DNA of 64,000 bases from an uncultured Clostridia bacterium. GTDB taxonomy: Bacteria; Bacillota; Clostridia; TANB77; CAG-508. Location of the stretch: assembly GCA_947631185.1 (NCBI GenBank), contig CANRKJ010000001.1, forward strand, positions 1 through 64,000. The letters are read 5' to 3'. Made by a program: the position numbers and the translations under genes. The notes under the pieces were generated by a model. The model did no database searches and was not told the DNA's origin. It saw only the letters and a list, made by a program, of their open reading frames with translations. Below are positions 21,428 to 31,870 of the stretch, in pieces. The number at the start of each line of letters is the position of its first letter. Positions within the stretch are counted from its first letter, which is position 1.

Positions 21428-23566
21428 ATGTTAAAAATAGAAAAAATAGAATCTTTTTTAAAAAAATTTATTGATAAAAATTATTATACAAAAATAAAAG
21501 TAATTTTATCAATATTATTTTCAATTATATTAGCGTTAGCAGGTGAATATTTTGTTTTTAGAAAACAATACGGTTTTATTTCTTTAGATAGAATAATGAT
21601 TATATCATTAGTTATTATATTTATTTCAATACATTTTATTTTTAAGCTTTCAGAAATGTATGAATGGATACATAAAAATAGATATAAAATTGCAGGCTTG
21701 TTTTTATTATTTGTAATGATTTTTAAGTATTCTGGTTCTTCAATTGTAAATTTTAATGGTTTAATACAACCTAACAATGATGATAAAAACTTTCATGAAG
21801 TTTTGGGAATGTCTAGGATGATTAGAACAGATGAATGGGCTACATCTACAACATATTTATTGTCACAAACTCAAGGTGAAGATAAATTTAATTATTTTGC
21901 AGATAAACTTAGAGGTACGAAAACAGATATGTTTACTCTAATAAATAGTCCTGTATATGATATTCTAATGCTTGGAAAGCCATTTCAACTAGCATTTTTG
22001 TTATTTGGGAATGAAGCAGGACTAAGTTTTTATTGGTATGCTAGAATTGTGGCAATGATGCTTGGTTCATATGAATTATGCTTAATATTATCAAATAAAA
22101 AGAAAAAAATTTCATTATGTGGAATGTTAGTTATAACATTTTCTTCAGCAGTACAATGGTGGTACTGTATGGATACTTTAATTTGGGGACAGATTATATT
22201 AGTATTAGTCAATAAATTTATGATTGTAAATTCTAAAAAGAAAAAATATTTATGTGCTTTAGGGCTTGTTCCGTCGGTACTTGCTTATGTATTTGTATTA
22301 TATCCGGCATGGCAAGTTTCATTTGCATATGTTTTTTTAGCTTTAGCAATTTGGATTATAATTAAAAATTTCAAAGAAGGATACAAGTTAACTATTCATG
22401 ATGTTGTAGTTACACTTTTGACTATTGTATGCATAATAGCACTTTTAGGAAGATGGTATTTATTATCAAAAGATACAATACAGGCTGTAAGTAGTACTGA
22501 TTATCCAGGAGATAGATGTGAAACAGGTGGAGGAGCATTTAATTTATATTCATATTTTTATAATATTTTCTTTACTTTTTATGGTTTCCCAAATCCTTGT
22601 GAATTTTCAAGTATGTTATCTTTGTTCCCAATTCCAATGATATTAGGTGTTTTATATTTGATTAGAAATAAAAAGAATTTTTTATTTTGGGTACCAACTT
22701 TAATTATTGCTGTATTTCTTACAATTTGGTGTAAATTTGGATTTCCTGTTACACTTGCCAAACTTACTTTAATGTCAAATTCTCAAGCTACTAGAGCTTC
22801 TATTGCATTGGGAACATTAAATATTTATATGTTAATATATTTGTTTAGTACTTTTGAAAAAGGTGATAAATGGATAAGTAAAAAATTAACATACTTTTTG
22901 GCAGTATTTGCAACTTTATTCATAATGTATAAAGCTAGAAAAAATTGTTTGTTCCCAGAATATATAGATAAATTTAAGCTACTTTTAGGTGGCGAAATAT
23001 TTGTTGCATTGATATTTGGTGTATTAAATTTAAATGAAGATAAAATTAAGAATTATACGATGTATGGATTGATAGGAGTTGCTTTAATGTCAGGCTTGAT
23101 GGTAAATCCTATAATAAAAACAACTGATATTATTTATAAAAAACCAATTTCAATCAAAATGCAAGAAATTAGAGATAATAATCCTGATGCTATTTGGTTA
23201 GTTGCTGATGGTGGATGGTTTATAAATGATTATACTGTAGCAAATGGAATACGTACTATTAACTCAACAAATGTATATCCGAATTTAGAAATGTTTAAAT
23301 CTATTTTGGGAGATAAAGCAGAACAATTTAAGTCTACTTATAATAGATATGGACATGTAGTTGTTAACTTAGTTGATACAGAAACTCAAGTTGGACTATT
23401 AGCTCCAGATTGTATATCTTTAAATTTGAATTATAATGATGTAAGTAAATTAAATGTAGAGTATATTGTATCTAGAGAAGATTTAAAATCCAAAGCTTAT
23501 AACTTGAATATAGATGAAGTTTATAATGAAGATGGATTATGTATTTACAAATTGGAAGGAAAATAA
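21428..23566 (+). CDS. Large polytopic membrane protein of a polysaccharide locus
   Basis: 712 aa, many TM segments, between glycosyltransferase genes. Confidence 0.7.
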   Translation: MLKIEKIESFLKKFIDKNYYTKIKVILSILFSIILALAGEYFVFRKQYGFISLDRIMIISLVIIFISIHFIFKLSEMYEWIHKNRYKIAGLFLLFVMIFKYSGSSIVNFNGLIQPNNDDKNFHEVLGMSRMIRTDEWATSTTYLLSQTQGEDKFNYFADKLRGTKTDMFTLINSPVYDILMLGKPFQLAFLLFGNEAGLSFYWYARIVAMMLGSYELCLILSNKKKKISLCGMLVITFSSAVQWWYCMDTLIWGQIILVLVNKFMIVNSKKKKYLCALGLVPSVLAYVFVLYPAWQVSFAYVFLALAIWIIIKNFKEGYKLTIHDVVVTLLTIVCIIALLGRWYLLSKDTIQAVSSTDYPGDRCETGGGAFNLYSYFYNIFFTFYGFPNPCEFSSMLSLFPIPMILGVLYLIRNKKNFLFWVPTLIIAVFLTIWCKFGFPVTLAKLTLMSNSQATRASIALGTLNIYMLIYLFSTFEKGDKWISKKLTYFLAVFATLFIMYKARKNCLFPEYIDKFKLLLGGEIFVALIFGVLNLNEDKIKNYTMYGLIGVALMSGLMVNPIIKTTDIIYKKPISIKMQEIRDNNPDAIWLVADGGWFINDYTVANGIRTINSTNVYPNLEMFKSILGDKAEQFKSTYNRYGHVVVNLVDTETQVGLLAPDCISLNLNYNDVSKLNVEYIVSREDLKSKAYNLNIDEVYNEDGLCIYKLEGK

Positions 23567-23567
23567 T

Positions 23568-24476
23568 ATGGAAGAAAAAAAAGTAGCTGTTTTATTATCA
23601 ACATATAATGGAGAAAAATATTTAAAAGAACAAATAGATTCTATTTTAAATCAAACTTATAAAAATATTGAATTAATTATAAGAGATGATGGTTCTAAAG
23701 ATAATACAATATCTATTTTAAAAGAATATGAAAAAAAGCATAATAACATAAGATTAGTTCAAGGAGAAAATTTAGGTTTTTTAAAAAGCTTTTTTGAATT
23801 ACTTAAAATGTCAAATGCAGATTATTATTCATATGCTGATCAAGATGATATATGGATTGAAAACAAGATAGAAATTGCAGTTAATTCATTGAATAAGTTA
23901 GATGATACTAAGCCAAATATGGCATTTTCAAATTCAGATTATTACAATGAAAATATGGAATTGATAGCAGAAGGTGAGAAAAATAAAAAATACTCTTTCT
24001 TAATGTCATTATTTTCATGTGTGGGTCAAGGAATGACAATGGTTATAAATGATAAAGCAAGAAGAGTTATAATAGAAAATCTTCCTGAAAAGTGTTTATT
24101 TCATGATTGGTGGACTTATATGATTTGTGCTGGTTTAGGAGAGATTTCATATAATAATGTTACGACTGTAAAATATAGAAGAATGGAAAAAAATGCTACA
24201 TCTGAAGGTCAAGGAATAATAAAATTATTTATTTGGAGATTCAAAAATTTAGTTTTTGGAGATGGAATGAAAGACATTAAAAATCAAATGTTATATTATA
24301 AAAAAATATATTATAATGATTTGTCAGACGATAAGAAGAAAATATTAGATTTATTTGCAAATGAAAAATATAATTTTTTTGTTGCACTAAAAAAGGCTTT
24401 TTATCCAAAAAGAATTCGAAGTAAAATGATTGATGAAATAATGCTTAGAATTTTATTTGTTTTAGGAGTTTTATAA
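23568..24476 (+). CDS. Glycosyltransferase family 2 (rhamnosyltransferase-like)
   Basis: VAVLLSTYNGEKYLKEQIDSILNQTYKNIELIIRDDGS; ATG at 23568 with RBS is a better start than 23514. Confidence 0.92.
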   Translation: MEEKKVAVLLSTYNGEKYLKEQIDSILNQTYKNIELIIRDDGSKDNTISILKEYEKKHNNIRLVQGENLGFLKSFFELLKMSNADYYSYADQDDIWIENKIEIAVNSLNKLDDTKPNMAFSNSDYYNENMELIAEGEKNKKYSFLMSLFSCVGQGMTMVINDKARRVIIENLPEKCLFHDWWTYMICAGLGEISYNNVTTVKYRRMEKNATSEGQGIIKLFIWRFKNLVFGDGMKDIKNQMLYYKKIYYNDLSDDKKKILDLFANEKYNFFVALKKAFYPKRIRSKMIDEIMLRILFVLGVL

Positions 24477-25735
24477 TGGACAATGAGAAAAAAATTTTTT
24501 TGAAGAATTTCATATGGAATACATTAGGAACAGGTATAAATTCATTTAATTCACTATTTTTTTTAATAGTTGTAACAAGAATAAATGGTATAGAAAATGC
24601 AGGAATTTTTTCTATTGCATATGCTACAGCTACAATTTTATATACAATAGCATTATATTCTGGAAGGCTTTGCCAGGTTACAGATATTGAAAATAAAATA
24701 AAAGATAAAGACTATATATTAAATAGATTAATAACATGTTTTATTATGTTATTAGGTGCAACATTTTTCTTGGTAATAAAAAGATATACAGCATTTAAAA
24801 CAGGAGTTTTTGCACTCTTAGCCATCTTCAAAGGTTTAGAGGCCTTTTCTGACATTTTATATGGTATAATGCAAAAAAATGATTTATTATATAAATCAGG
24901 GCAATCATTAACAGCAAAAGGTATAATTGGATTAATATTTTTTATAATTGTTGATAAGATTACTGGAAATTTGATATTTGCGTGTTTATCATTAGTTATA
25001 GTAAATGTTATCATTCTTATTTTATATGATTTTATTATAGTGACTAGAGGATTAATTGAAAAAAGTAATTTAAATGTAAAAAATTCTTTAAACATTCTTA
25101 AAAGTGAATTTTTTGTTTTTGTGAATTCTTTTGCTGGTATATACATACTAAATGCATCAAAATATGCAATTGATAGTTATTTAACAGAAAATATACAAGC
25201 TATTTATGGATATATAATGATGCCAGCTACAGTTATGACATTATTTACCCAGTTTATTGTAATGCCTTTTTTAAATAAATTAAAGGAATTATATGGTAAA
25301 AAGGATTTTCAAACATTTAGAAAATTAACATTTAAAATTAAACTTGCAGTAATTGCATTTGGAGTATTTGCCGTTACTTGTGCATTTTTACTAGGTCCAG
25401 AAGTATTAGGCTTAATTTATGGTGTAAGTTTGTTAAATTATAGAATGAATTTATGTATAATAATAGGTTCATATATATTTTATGCTATCTCTTATATTAA
25501 TTTAATTATTTTAACTACTATAAGACATACATTTGTACAATTTATAATTTATATAATATCAATGATTATTGCTTTTATAGTATCACATATATTAGTAAAA
25601 AATTATGAAATAAATGGTGCAACATTTGCTACATCAATTACACTAGGAATCCAATTTTTATTATATACTGTTGTAACTAAATTTATTATTTATAAGGAAG
25701 AAAAAAATATTAATGAAGTAGAATTAGAAAATTGA
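24476..25735 (+). CDS. Polysaccharide flippase (MATE/Wzx-like)
   Basis: 12+ TM segments, oligosaccharide flippase-like N-terminus NFIWNTLGTGINSFNSL. Confidence 0.8.
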   Translation: MDNEKKIFLKNFIWNTLGTGINSFNSLFFLIVVTRINGIENAGIFSIAYATATILYTIALYSGRLCQVTDIENKIKDKDYILNRLITCFIMLLGATFFLVIKRYTAFKTGVFALLAIFKGLEAFSDILYGIMQKNDLLYKSGQSLTAKGIIGLIFFIIVDKITGNLIFACLSLVIVNVIILILYDFIIVTRGLIEKSNLNVKNSLNILKSEFFVFVNSFAGIYILNASKYAIDSYLTENIQAIYGYIMMPATVMTLFTQFIVMPFLNKLKELYGKKDFQTFRKLTFKIKLAVIAFGVFAVTCAFLLGPEVLGLIYGVSLLNYRMNLCIIIGSYIFYAISYINLIILTTIRHTFVQFIIYIISMIIAFIVSHILVKNYEINGATFATSITLGIQFLLYTVVTKFIIYKEEKNINEVELEN

Positions 25736-25799
25736 TTTGATAATTATTAAGTATATAAAAATTATAAAAAATATGTAAAATAAATATAAGGAAAAAAGT

Positions 25800-25837
25800 G
25801 AAGGTGTTTTTTTATAAAACACTTTCATTTTTTTTGC
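25800..25837 (+). terminator. Rho-independent terminator before the spoIIIA operon
   Basis: GAAGGTGTTTTttttatAAAACACTTTCATTTTTTTT. Confidence 0.8.
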
Positions 25838-25958
25838 AAAGTTTTACAAACCATTAGTATATAAAAGCTTTTCCAACATTCAAATTTGAAATTATATGTA
25901 AAAATAAGAAAAATTTATTTTTTTTGCATAAAATCATTTTTGCTGAATATATATTAGT

Positions 25959-26864
25959 ATGGGTAATTTAGAAAATAACATATTAGAATTTTTCCCAAGA
26001 AGAATTGCAAGCTTAATAAAAGATAAACTTGGAGATGCGGAAGAAATAAGAATTAGACAAGCTAGAAATATCTTCATTAAAAACAGTATGGGAAATTATG
26101 AAATTGAATATTTAGTAAATTGCAATGATATTTTAGAGATAATGCAAAAAATTTGTGAATACTCTATTTACTCTTATCAAAATCAAATTTCTCATGGATT
26201 TATAACTGTTAAAGGAGGTCATAGAGTGGGGCTAACAGGTTCTTGTGTTATAGAAAATGGTAAAGTAATAAATATAAAATATATAAATAGCTTAAATTTT
26301 AGGATAGCTAGACAAGTATTTGGTGCTGGAGATAATGTATTAGATGAAGTTATAGATGGAAATAAAATACTTAACTCTATTATTGTTTCACCACCTGGAT
26401 ATGGGAAAACGACTATATTAAAAGATATTATTAGAAATTTAAGTTCTGGAATTAAAAGAATTAATTTTGATGCAGTTGATGTTGGAGTTGTTGATGAAAG
26501 AGGAGAACTTTCTGCTATGTATAAAGGAGTACCACAAAATGATTTAGGAATTAAAGTTGATATTATAGAAAATACTTCGAAAGAAATAGGAATAAAAATG
26601 CTTGTTCGTTCTATGTCGCCAAAAGTAATTGTTGTAGATGAAATAGGAACTAAAGAAGACATAAAAGCTATAAATTATGCTTTTTGTTCAGGAGTTAAAG
26701 GAATATTTTCTTGTCATGGGGAATCATATAATGATTTAATTAGAAATCCTATAATTAAAGATATTTTAGATTTAAATATTATAAATAAAGTAATTATTTT
26801 AAGTGAAGAAAGAGGGAAAATTAAAGATGTTGTAAATTTAAATCAACAATGTTCAATAATGTAG
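25959..26864 (+). CDS. spoIIIAA: Stage III sporulation protein AA (ATPase)
   Basis: EEIRIRQAR, SPPGYGKTTILKDIIR, VDEIGTKED; operon context. Confidence 0.95.
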   Translation: MGNLENNILEFFPRRIASLIKDKLGDAEEIRIRQARNIFIKNSMGNYEIEYLVNCNDILEIMQKICEYSIYSYQNQISHGFITVKGGHRVGLTGSCVIENGKVINIKYINSLNFRIARQVFGAGDNVLDEVIDGNKILNSIIVSPPGYGKTTILKDIIRNLSSGIKRINFDAVDVGVVDERGELSAMYKGVPQNDLGIKVDIIENTSKEIGIKMLVRSMSPKVIVVDEIGTKEDIKAINYAFCSGVKGIFSCHGESYNDLIRNPIIKDILDLNIINKVIILSEERGKIKDVVNLNQQCSIM

Positions 26865-26893
26865 TTATAAATATTTATTTAGGAGAAATAAAA

Positions 26894-27403
26894 ATGTTTT
26901 TAATAAAGTTAGTTGATAGTGTTCTAATTATTTTAGTTTGTTCATATATAGGAATAAATAAATCAAGATATTTTACATTTAGAGTAAATAATTTAAGAAA
27001 TTTAAAATCAAGTTTTAATATGTTTAAAACTAAACTTATGTTTACTTATGAGCCTATACAAGAAGTTTTTCATGATATATCAAAAACAATTTATGCAGAT
27101 AAAGATAATATTTTCAAATCATATATTGAAAATTTAAAAAACGATAATTATGAAGATTCATGGAATTTATCTGTTGCAGAAAATAGTTATGGTTTTACAA
27201 AAGAGGATATTGGAATTATTAATGGATTTGGTAATTTACTTGGAAAAACAGATTTAAATGGACAATTAAATGAAGTTGAATTAGCAGAACAATTTTTAGA
27301 TAAACAAATTATTGATGCTGAAGAAGAACGAAAAAAAAATAACAAACTTTATAAATCTTTGGGAATTATTATTGGAATAGGAATAGTTATTGTTTTTATA
27401 TAA
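26894..27403 (+). CDS. spoIIIAB: Stage III sporulation protein AB
   Basis: Position and length; ATG 26894 with AGGAG RBS. Confidence 0.88.
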   Translation: MFLIKLVDSVLIILVCSYIGINKSRYFTFRVNNLRNLKSSFNMFKTKLMFTYEPIQEVFHDISKTIYADKDNIFKSYIENLKNDNYEDSWNLSVAENSYGFTKEDIGIINGFGNLLGKTDLNGQLNEVELAEQFLDKQIIDAEEERKKNNKLYKSLGIIIGIGIVIVFI

Positions 27404-27431
27404 AAAATTAATTTTTCGAAAGGAGTTTAAT

Positions 27432-27626
27432 ATGAATATAGATTTACTCTTTAAAATTGCAGGTATAGGAATTATTATTGCAGTTATACATCAGATTCTA
27501 AGCAAGGCTGGTAGAGAAGATCAAGCAATGATGGTTACTTTAGCAGGAATGGTTATTGTTCTTACTGTAGTAATTAAAGAAATAAGCTCTTTATTTCAAA
27601 CTGTAAGGACGGTGTTTAATTTGTGA
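27432..27626 (+). CDS. spoIIIAC: Stage III sporulation protein AC
   Basis: MNIDLLFKIAGIGIIIAVIHQILSKAGREDQAMMVTLAGMVIVL. Confidence 0.95.
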   Translation: MNIDLLFKIAGIGIIIAVIHQILSKAGREDQAMMVTLAGMVIVLTVVIKEISSLFQTVRTVFNL

Positions 27627-28016
27627 TTGATTTAGTAAAAATTATAGGTATAGGTTTTTTAACACTTGTTTGTACCATTATTTTAAAGGAGTATAGAAAA
27701 GATTTTGCATTATATGTTATTTTAATTGGTGCATTATTAATTTTATATATGTCTTTTAATATATTACAAAATATTATTGGATTTTTAAATGATTTGTCTT
27801 CAAAAGCAGAAATTGATAATAATTTTATTACATTATTATTAAAAATAACTGGAATATCAATTCTTTCAGAGTTTGCAGTAAGTATTTGCAAAGACCTTCG
27901 GAGAATCATCAATAGCAAGTAAAATTGATTTAGGAGGAAAAATAATTGTTATATCATTATCGATTCCGGTAATAGGAAGTTCATTGGAACAATTATTATC
28001 TTTATTACCTTCATAA
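27623..28016 (+). CDS. spoIIIAD: Stage III sporulation protein AD, requires +1 frameshift at CGG 27899-27901
   Basis: Zero frame ends ...VSICKDLRRIINSK* (99 aa). Skipping C27899 gives ...ICKDL-GESSIASKIDLGGKIIVISLSIPVIGSSLEQLLSLLPS*, the expected SpoIIIAD C-terminus. Confidence 0.9.
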
Positions 28017-28057
28017 TTATTTTTACAAATAAAATATTTGCTACAGAAGAGGTAATA

Positions 28058-29101
28058 ATGGATCAAAAATCCAGTTTAGGTATTAATGATTTTATATCTA
28101 AATCACAAGAATATACAAATGATATTTTCAGTGACACTAATCTTAATAATATATTTGATTCAATGTTAAAAGGACAAATTGATAACGATTTTATTTTTGA
28201 TGGTATATTTAAAACTATAAAAAAACAATTAACTGAAACTACATCACTTATGATAAAAATTATAATTGTTGTAATAATTCACAGCATAATAAAAAGTATA
28301 ACTGAAAATTTAGGAAATGATTCAACTGGTAAAATTGTATATTTTCTGCAATATGTGATAATTGCATCAATGATTTTAGAAAGTTTGACAAATGTTATTT
28401 CATTAACTAAAAATACAATTACAGATATTGTATCTTTTATGGAATTACTGATACCTTTACTTATTACTCTAATGCTTACTACAGGACAATTTGCTTTTGC
28501 TAATATTGTACAACCTATTTTAATTATTATGATGAATATAATTGGTGAATTTATAGATAAATTAATTATTCCCTTAGTAATGATAAGTATGACATTATCT
28601 ATAGTTTCAAATTTTTCAAAAGAAGTATCAGTAGACAGGCTATCAAAATTTGTAAAGAAATCAGCAACATGGATATTAGCTATAATGTTGACCATTTTTG
28701 TTGGAACTCTTTCATTAGAAGGTACTTTAGGAAAATCGGTAGATAACCTAACTTCTAAGACAGCAAAGGCAATTGTTTCGGATTTTATTCCTGTTGTTGG
28801 TAAAATTGTCGGTGATACTGCAGAAACAATAATAGGATGTAGCAAAATATTAAAAAGTACATTGGGGATTTTAGGAGTAATAGTTGTTTTAGGAATAGTT
28901 ATTGTACCAATAGTAAAAATAGCAATTTTATGGTTAGAATTTAAATTAACTGCATGTATATGTGAAATAGTTGCAGATGAAAAAATAGTAAAATTGATTG
29001 AACAGGTATCAGATTGTTATCAAATTTTACTAGGTATTCTTATAGCAGTTTCTGCAATGTTAATAATAGGAGTAACAATTGTTATAAAATCTACTGCATA
29101 A
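28058..29101 (+). CDS. spoIIIAE: Stage III sporulation protein AE (N-terminus may begin further upstream)
   Basis: Operon order and polytopic membrane protein; signal-peptide-like coding lies in frame upstream of the ATG. Confidence 0.9.
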   Translation: MDQKSSLGINDFISKSQEYTNDIFSDTNLNNIFDSMLKGQIDNDFIFDGIFKTIKKQLTETTSLMIKIIIVVIIHSIIKSITENLGNDSTGKIVYFLQYVIIASMILESLTNVISLTKNTITDIVSFMELLIPLLITLMLTTGQFAFANIVQPILIIMMNIIGEFIDKLIIPLVMISMTLSIVSNFSKEVSVDRLSKFVKKSATWILAIMLTIFVGTLSLEGTLGKSVDNLTSKTAKAIVSDFIPVVGKIVGDTAETIIGCSKILKSTLGILGVIVVLGIVIVPIVKIAILWLEFKLTACICEIVADEKIVKLIEQVSDCYQILLGILIAVSAMLIIGVTIVIKSTA

Positions 29102-29110
29102 AGGAGAAGT

Positions 29111-29566
29111 ATGGTTAGCTTTTTTATGAAAAATGCTCAAAGTATAATTGTAGCAATAATTTTTATTGTGATAATAGAAATGTTATTACCAGACGGAGCA
29201 AATAAGAAATATGTAAAAATAGTTTCAGGTATATATATTATTACAATAATTTTAAATCCGTTTTTAAAATTATTTAATAAAGAATTTGATTTTAATTTTA
29301 TAGAAGAATTGGATAGTATAGAAACATCAAGTTCTATTAATATAAATATTAATGACTATTATATAAATAGCTTAAAAGATGCAATGAAAGCTGAACTAAA
29401 GGAAAAGGGATTTTCAATTCAGGAAATTGAAATAAAATTAAATAAAGATTATACAGAAATTGTTCAAATTACAGTAAAAGGAGCTTTAAGTAAAGAACAT
29501 GAAGAAATTTTGAAATATTTATTAGAATGTTATGGTGTTGAAAATAATAAGGTTATATTTTTATAG
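29111..29566 (+). CDS. spoIIIAF: Stage III sporulation protein AF
   Basis: Operon order, N-terminal TM segments, LLPDGANKKYVKIVSGI. Confidence 0.9.
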   Translation: MVSFFMKNAQSIIVAIIFIVIIEMLLPDGANKKYVKIVSGIYIITIILNPFLKLFNKEFDFNFIEELDSIETSSSINININDYYINSLKDAMKAELKEKGFSIQEIEIKLNKDYTEIVQITVKGALSKEHEEILKYLLECYGVENNKVIFL

Positions 29567-29575
29567 GAGAATGAT

Positions 29576-30136
29576 ATGTTAAATAAATTAAAAAATATTT
29601 TTAAAAATGAAAATAAAAAAACTGAGAATTTAATATTTTTTTTAATAGTTTTAGTAATAACTTTAATTTTTATAAATAGAATTATGACAGAGGATGAAAA
29701 TATTTCTAAACCAGAGAATAATTTTAAAGGGACAGAATTGGTTAAAACAACAGAAACTCAAGATGACTTAGAGGAGAGACTAGAGAACATTTTAAGTAAA
29801 ATATCTGGAGTGGGTGAAGTTTCAGTATTAATAACATATTCTGAGAGTGGAAGTATTTTGCCTTTATATAATGAAACAACAAGTACTAGCAAAACAGAGG
29901 AGGAGGTTGAAGCTGGAAATACTAAAGTTACAGAAACTAATGAAAGCAAAAAAGAAATAATAGTAGATTCAGCTTCTGAGCCTATTACTCAAAAATCAAC
30001 AAATCCTAAGATTGAAGGTGCAATTATAACAGCAAAAGGTGCGAATAATTCTAAAGTAAAAGAGAATATAATCTCAGCAGTGGAAGCTGCAACAGGACTA
30101 GCCACTCATAAAATACAAGTTTTTGAAATGAATTAA
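29576..30136 (+). CDS. spoIIIAG: Stage III sporulation protein AG
   Basis: LENILSKISGVGEVSVLITY ring-building motif. Confidence 0.92.
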   Translation: MLNKLKNIFKNENKKTENLIFFLIVLVITLIFINRIMTEDENISKPENNFKGTELVKTTETQDDLEERLENILSKISGVGEVSVLITYSESGSILPLYNETTSTSKTEEEVEAGNTKVTETNESKKEIIVDSASEPITQKSTNPKIEGAIITAKGANNSKVKENIISAVEAATGLATHKIQVFEMN

Positions 30137-30149
30137 TGCGGAGGTAAAT

Positions 30150-30704
30150 ATGAAAATAAGAGGTAAAATTAAAACAATAGTATTAACTTTTTTGGCAATA
30201 TTTTTTATTGGTATTGGATTTTTTAATTTTAATGTTCAAAAAGACAGTTTTGATATTGCATATGATAATAATGAAAAAACAGGAGATGTAGAATTAGTCA
30301 GTTCAGAAGTTGCAGATAATTCAGAAAATTCATCAGAAGAAAATACTGTAGAAGAAAATGATTATTTTTCAGAATCAAGAATAGAGAGAGATACAAGATT
30401 TTCACAGATGCTTGAAACATATCAAAAGATGATAGATAGTAATCAAATATCATCTGATCAAAAAGGAATAGCAATAGGTGAAATAAAAAAAATAGAAGAT
30501 CAAAAAAGTAGTATTTTAGTTGCAGAAAATCTAATAAAAAATAAAGGATTTGAGGATGTTATTATATTTATAAATGATGATTCAGTTAGTGTTATAATAA
30601 AATCCAATGTGTCATTGTTAAAAGAACAAGTTGCACAAATTCAAAATATTATTTCTAGAGAATTAAATGTAGATATAGAGAATATAAATATAACAAATAA
30701 ATAA
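30150..30704 (+). CDS. spoIIIAH: Stage III sporulation protein AH (SpoIIIAH-like)
   Basis: Operon order, single TM, ENLIKNKGFEDVIIFINDDSVSVIIK. Confidence 0.9.
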   Translation: MKIRGKIKTIVLTFLAIFFIGIGFFNFNVQKDSFDIAYDNNEKTGDVELVSSEVADNSENSSEENTVEENDYFSESRIERDTRFSQMLETYQKMIDSNQISSDQKGIAIGEIKKIEDQKSSILVAENLIKNKGFEDVIIFINDDSVSVIIKSNVSLLKEQVAQIQNIISRELNVDIENINITNK

Positions 30705-30755
30705 AAATATAATATAACATTATATAAAATTCAATTTAAATATAAGGAGATAAAT

Positions 30756-31739
30756 GTGATATATTTAACAGGCATTTTAATTGTTTTACTAATCTTTACA
30801 AATGCTGTTACTGATGCTCCTAATGCAATAAGTACAGTAGTTGGAACAAGAGTATTGTCGTTTAGAAAGGCTGCATATATTAGTGCAGTTTTTAATTTTA
30901 TAGGAATAATTTGTATGTGTTTTATAAATTTTTCTGTAGCTAACAATATGGCAACACTAATAAATTTTAATAATACATCAAATGGAATTATTTCAATATT
31001 TTCAAGTATAGTCAGTACAGTTCTTTTTGCACTTATTGCTTTAAAATTTGGAATACCTACTAGTGAAACACATAGTTTAGTAGCAGGTCTTGCAGGTGCA
31101 TCTATTGCTTTAGGAAATTATGGTGGAATAAATTTAAATGAATGGTTAAAAATTTTAATTGGATTAATTTGGTCAATTATTTGTACATATATAATTTGTA
31201 AATTTTTTAATGTTCTACTTAGAAAAAATCTAAGTAGGATAGAAAATAAGAACATAAAATTATTTCAACTTTTTTCTTGTTTAATTTTATCTTTTATGCA
31301 TGGAGCACAAGATGGGCTTAAATTTATAGGAATATTTGTTATATATTTTTCCGGTTTGAAAAATGTATCAATTTCTTGTAATATAAATCCGATAAATATT
31401 ATTTGGATAATATTATTTGTTGCAAGTATAATGAGTATTGGTGTTGGAATAGGTGGTAGAAGTATTGTTGAAAATATAGGAAATAATATAACAAAATTAT
31501 CTAATACAGATGCGGTTATAACAGATATAACAACAGGAGTAACTTTATTATTAGCAAGTATATTTGGAATACCAGTTAGTACATCTCATTGTAAAACTAT
31601 TTCAATTATAAGTGTAGGAAAAAAAATTAATATTTCAAAAGTAAAAAATATACTGAAAGCATGGATTATAACTTTTCCAGTTTGTTTTATAATTAGCTAT
31701 ATAATAGCAAAATTTTACAATATATTTTTTATATACTAG
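30756..31739 (+). CDS. Inorganic phosphate transporter, PiT family (GTG start)
   Basis: TNAVTDAPNAISTVVGTRVLS, GIPTSETHSLVAGLAGA, GIPVSTSHCKT. Confidence 0.93.
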   Translation: MIYLTGILIVLLIFTNAVTDAPNAISTVVGTRVLSFRKAAYISAVFNFIGIICMCFINFSVANNMATLINFNNTSNGIISIFSSIVSTVLFALIALKFGIPTSETHSLVAGLAGASIALGNYGGINLNEWLKILIGLIWSIICTYIICKFFNVLLRKNLSRIENKNIKLFQLFSCLILSFMHGAQDGLKFIGIFVIYFSGLKNVSISCNINPINIIWIILFVASIMSIGVGIGGRSIVENIGNNITKLSNTDAVITDITTGVTLLLASIFGIPVSTSHCKTISIISVGKKINISKVKNILKAWIITFPVCFIISYIIAKFYNIFFIY

Positions 31740-31870
31740 GAAAATTTTCCAAAATCTCTAGTATATAAAAACTTCACTAATCCTAAATAAAGATAAATTT
31801 TTTACTTAAAATTGACACATATTAAGCAATATAATATAATTATACAAAATTCGGAAAAATAGAGGTAAAA

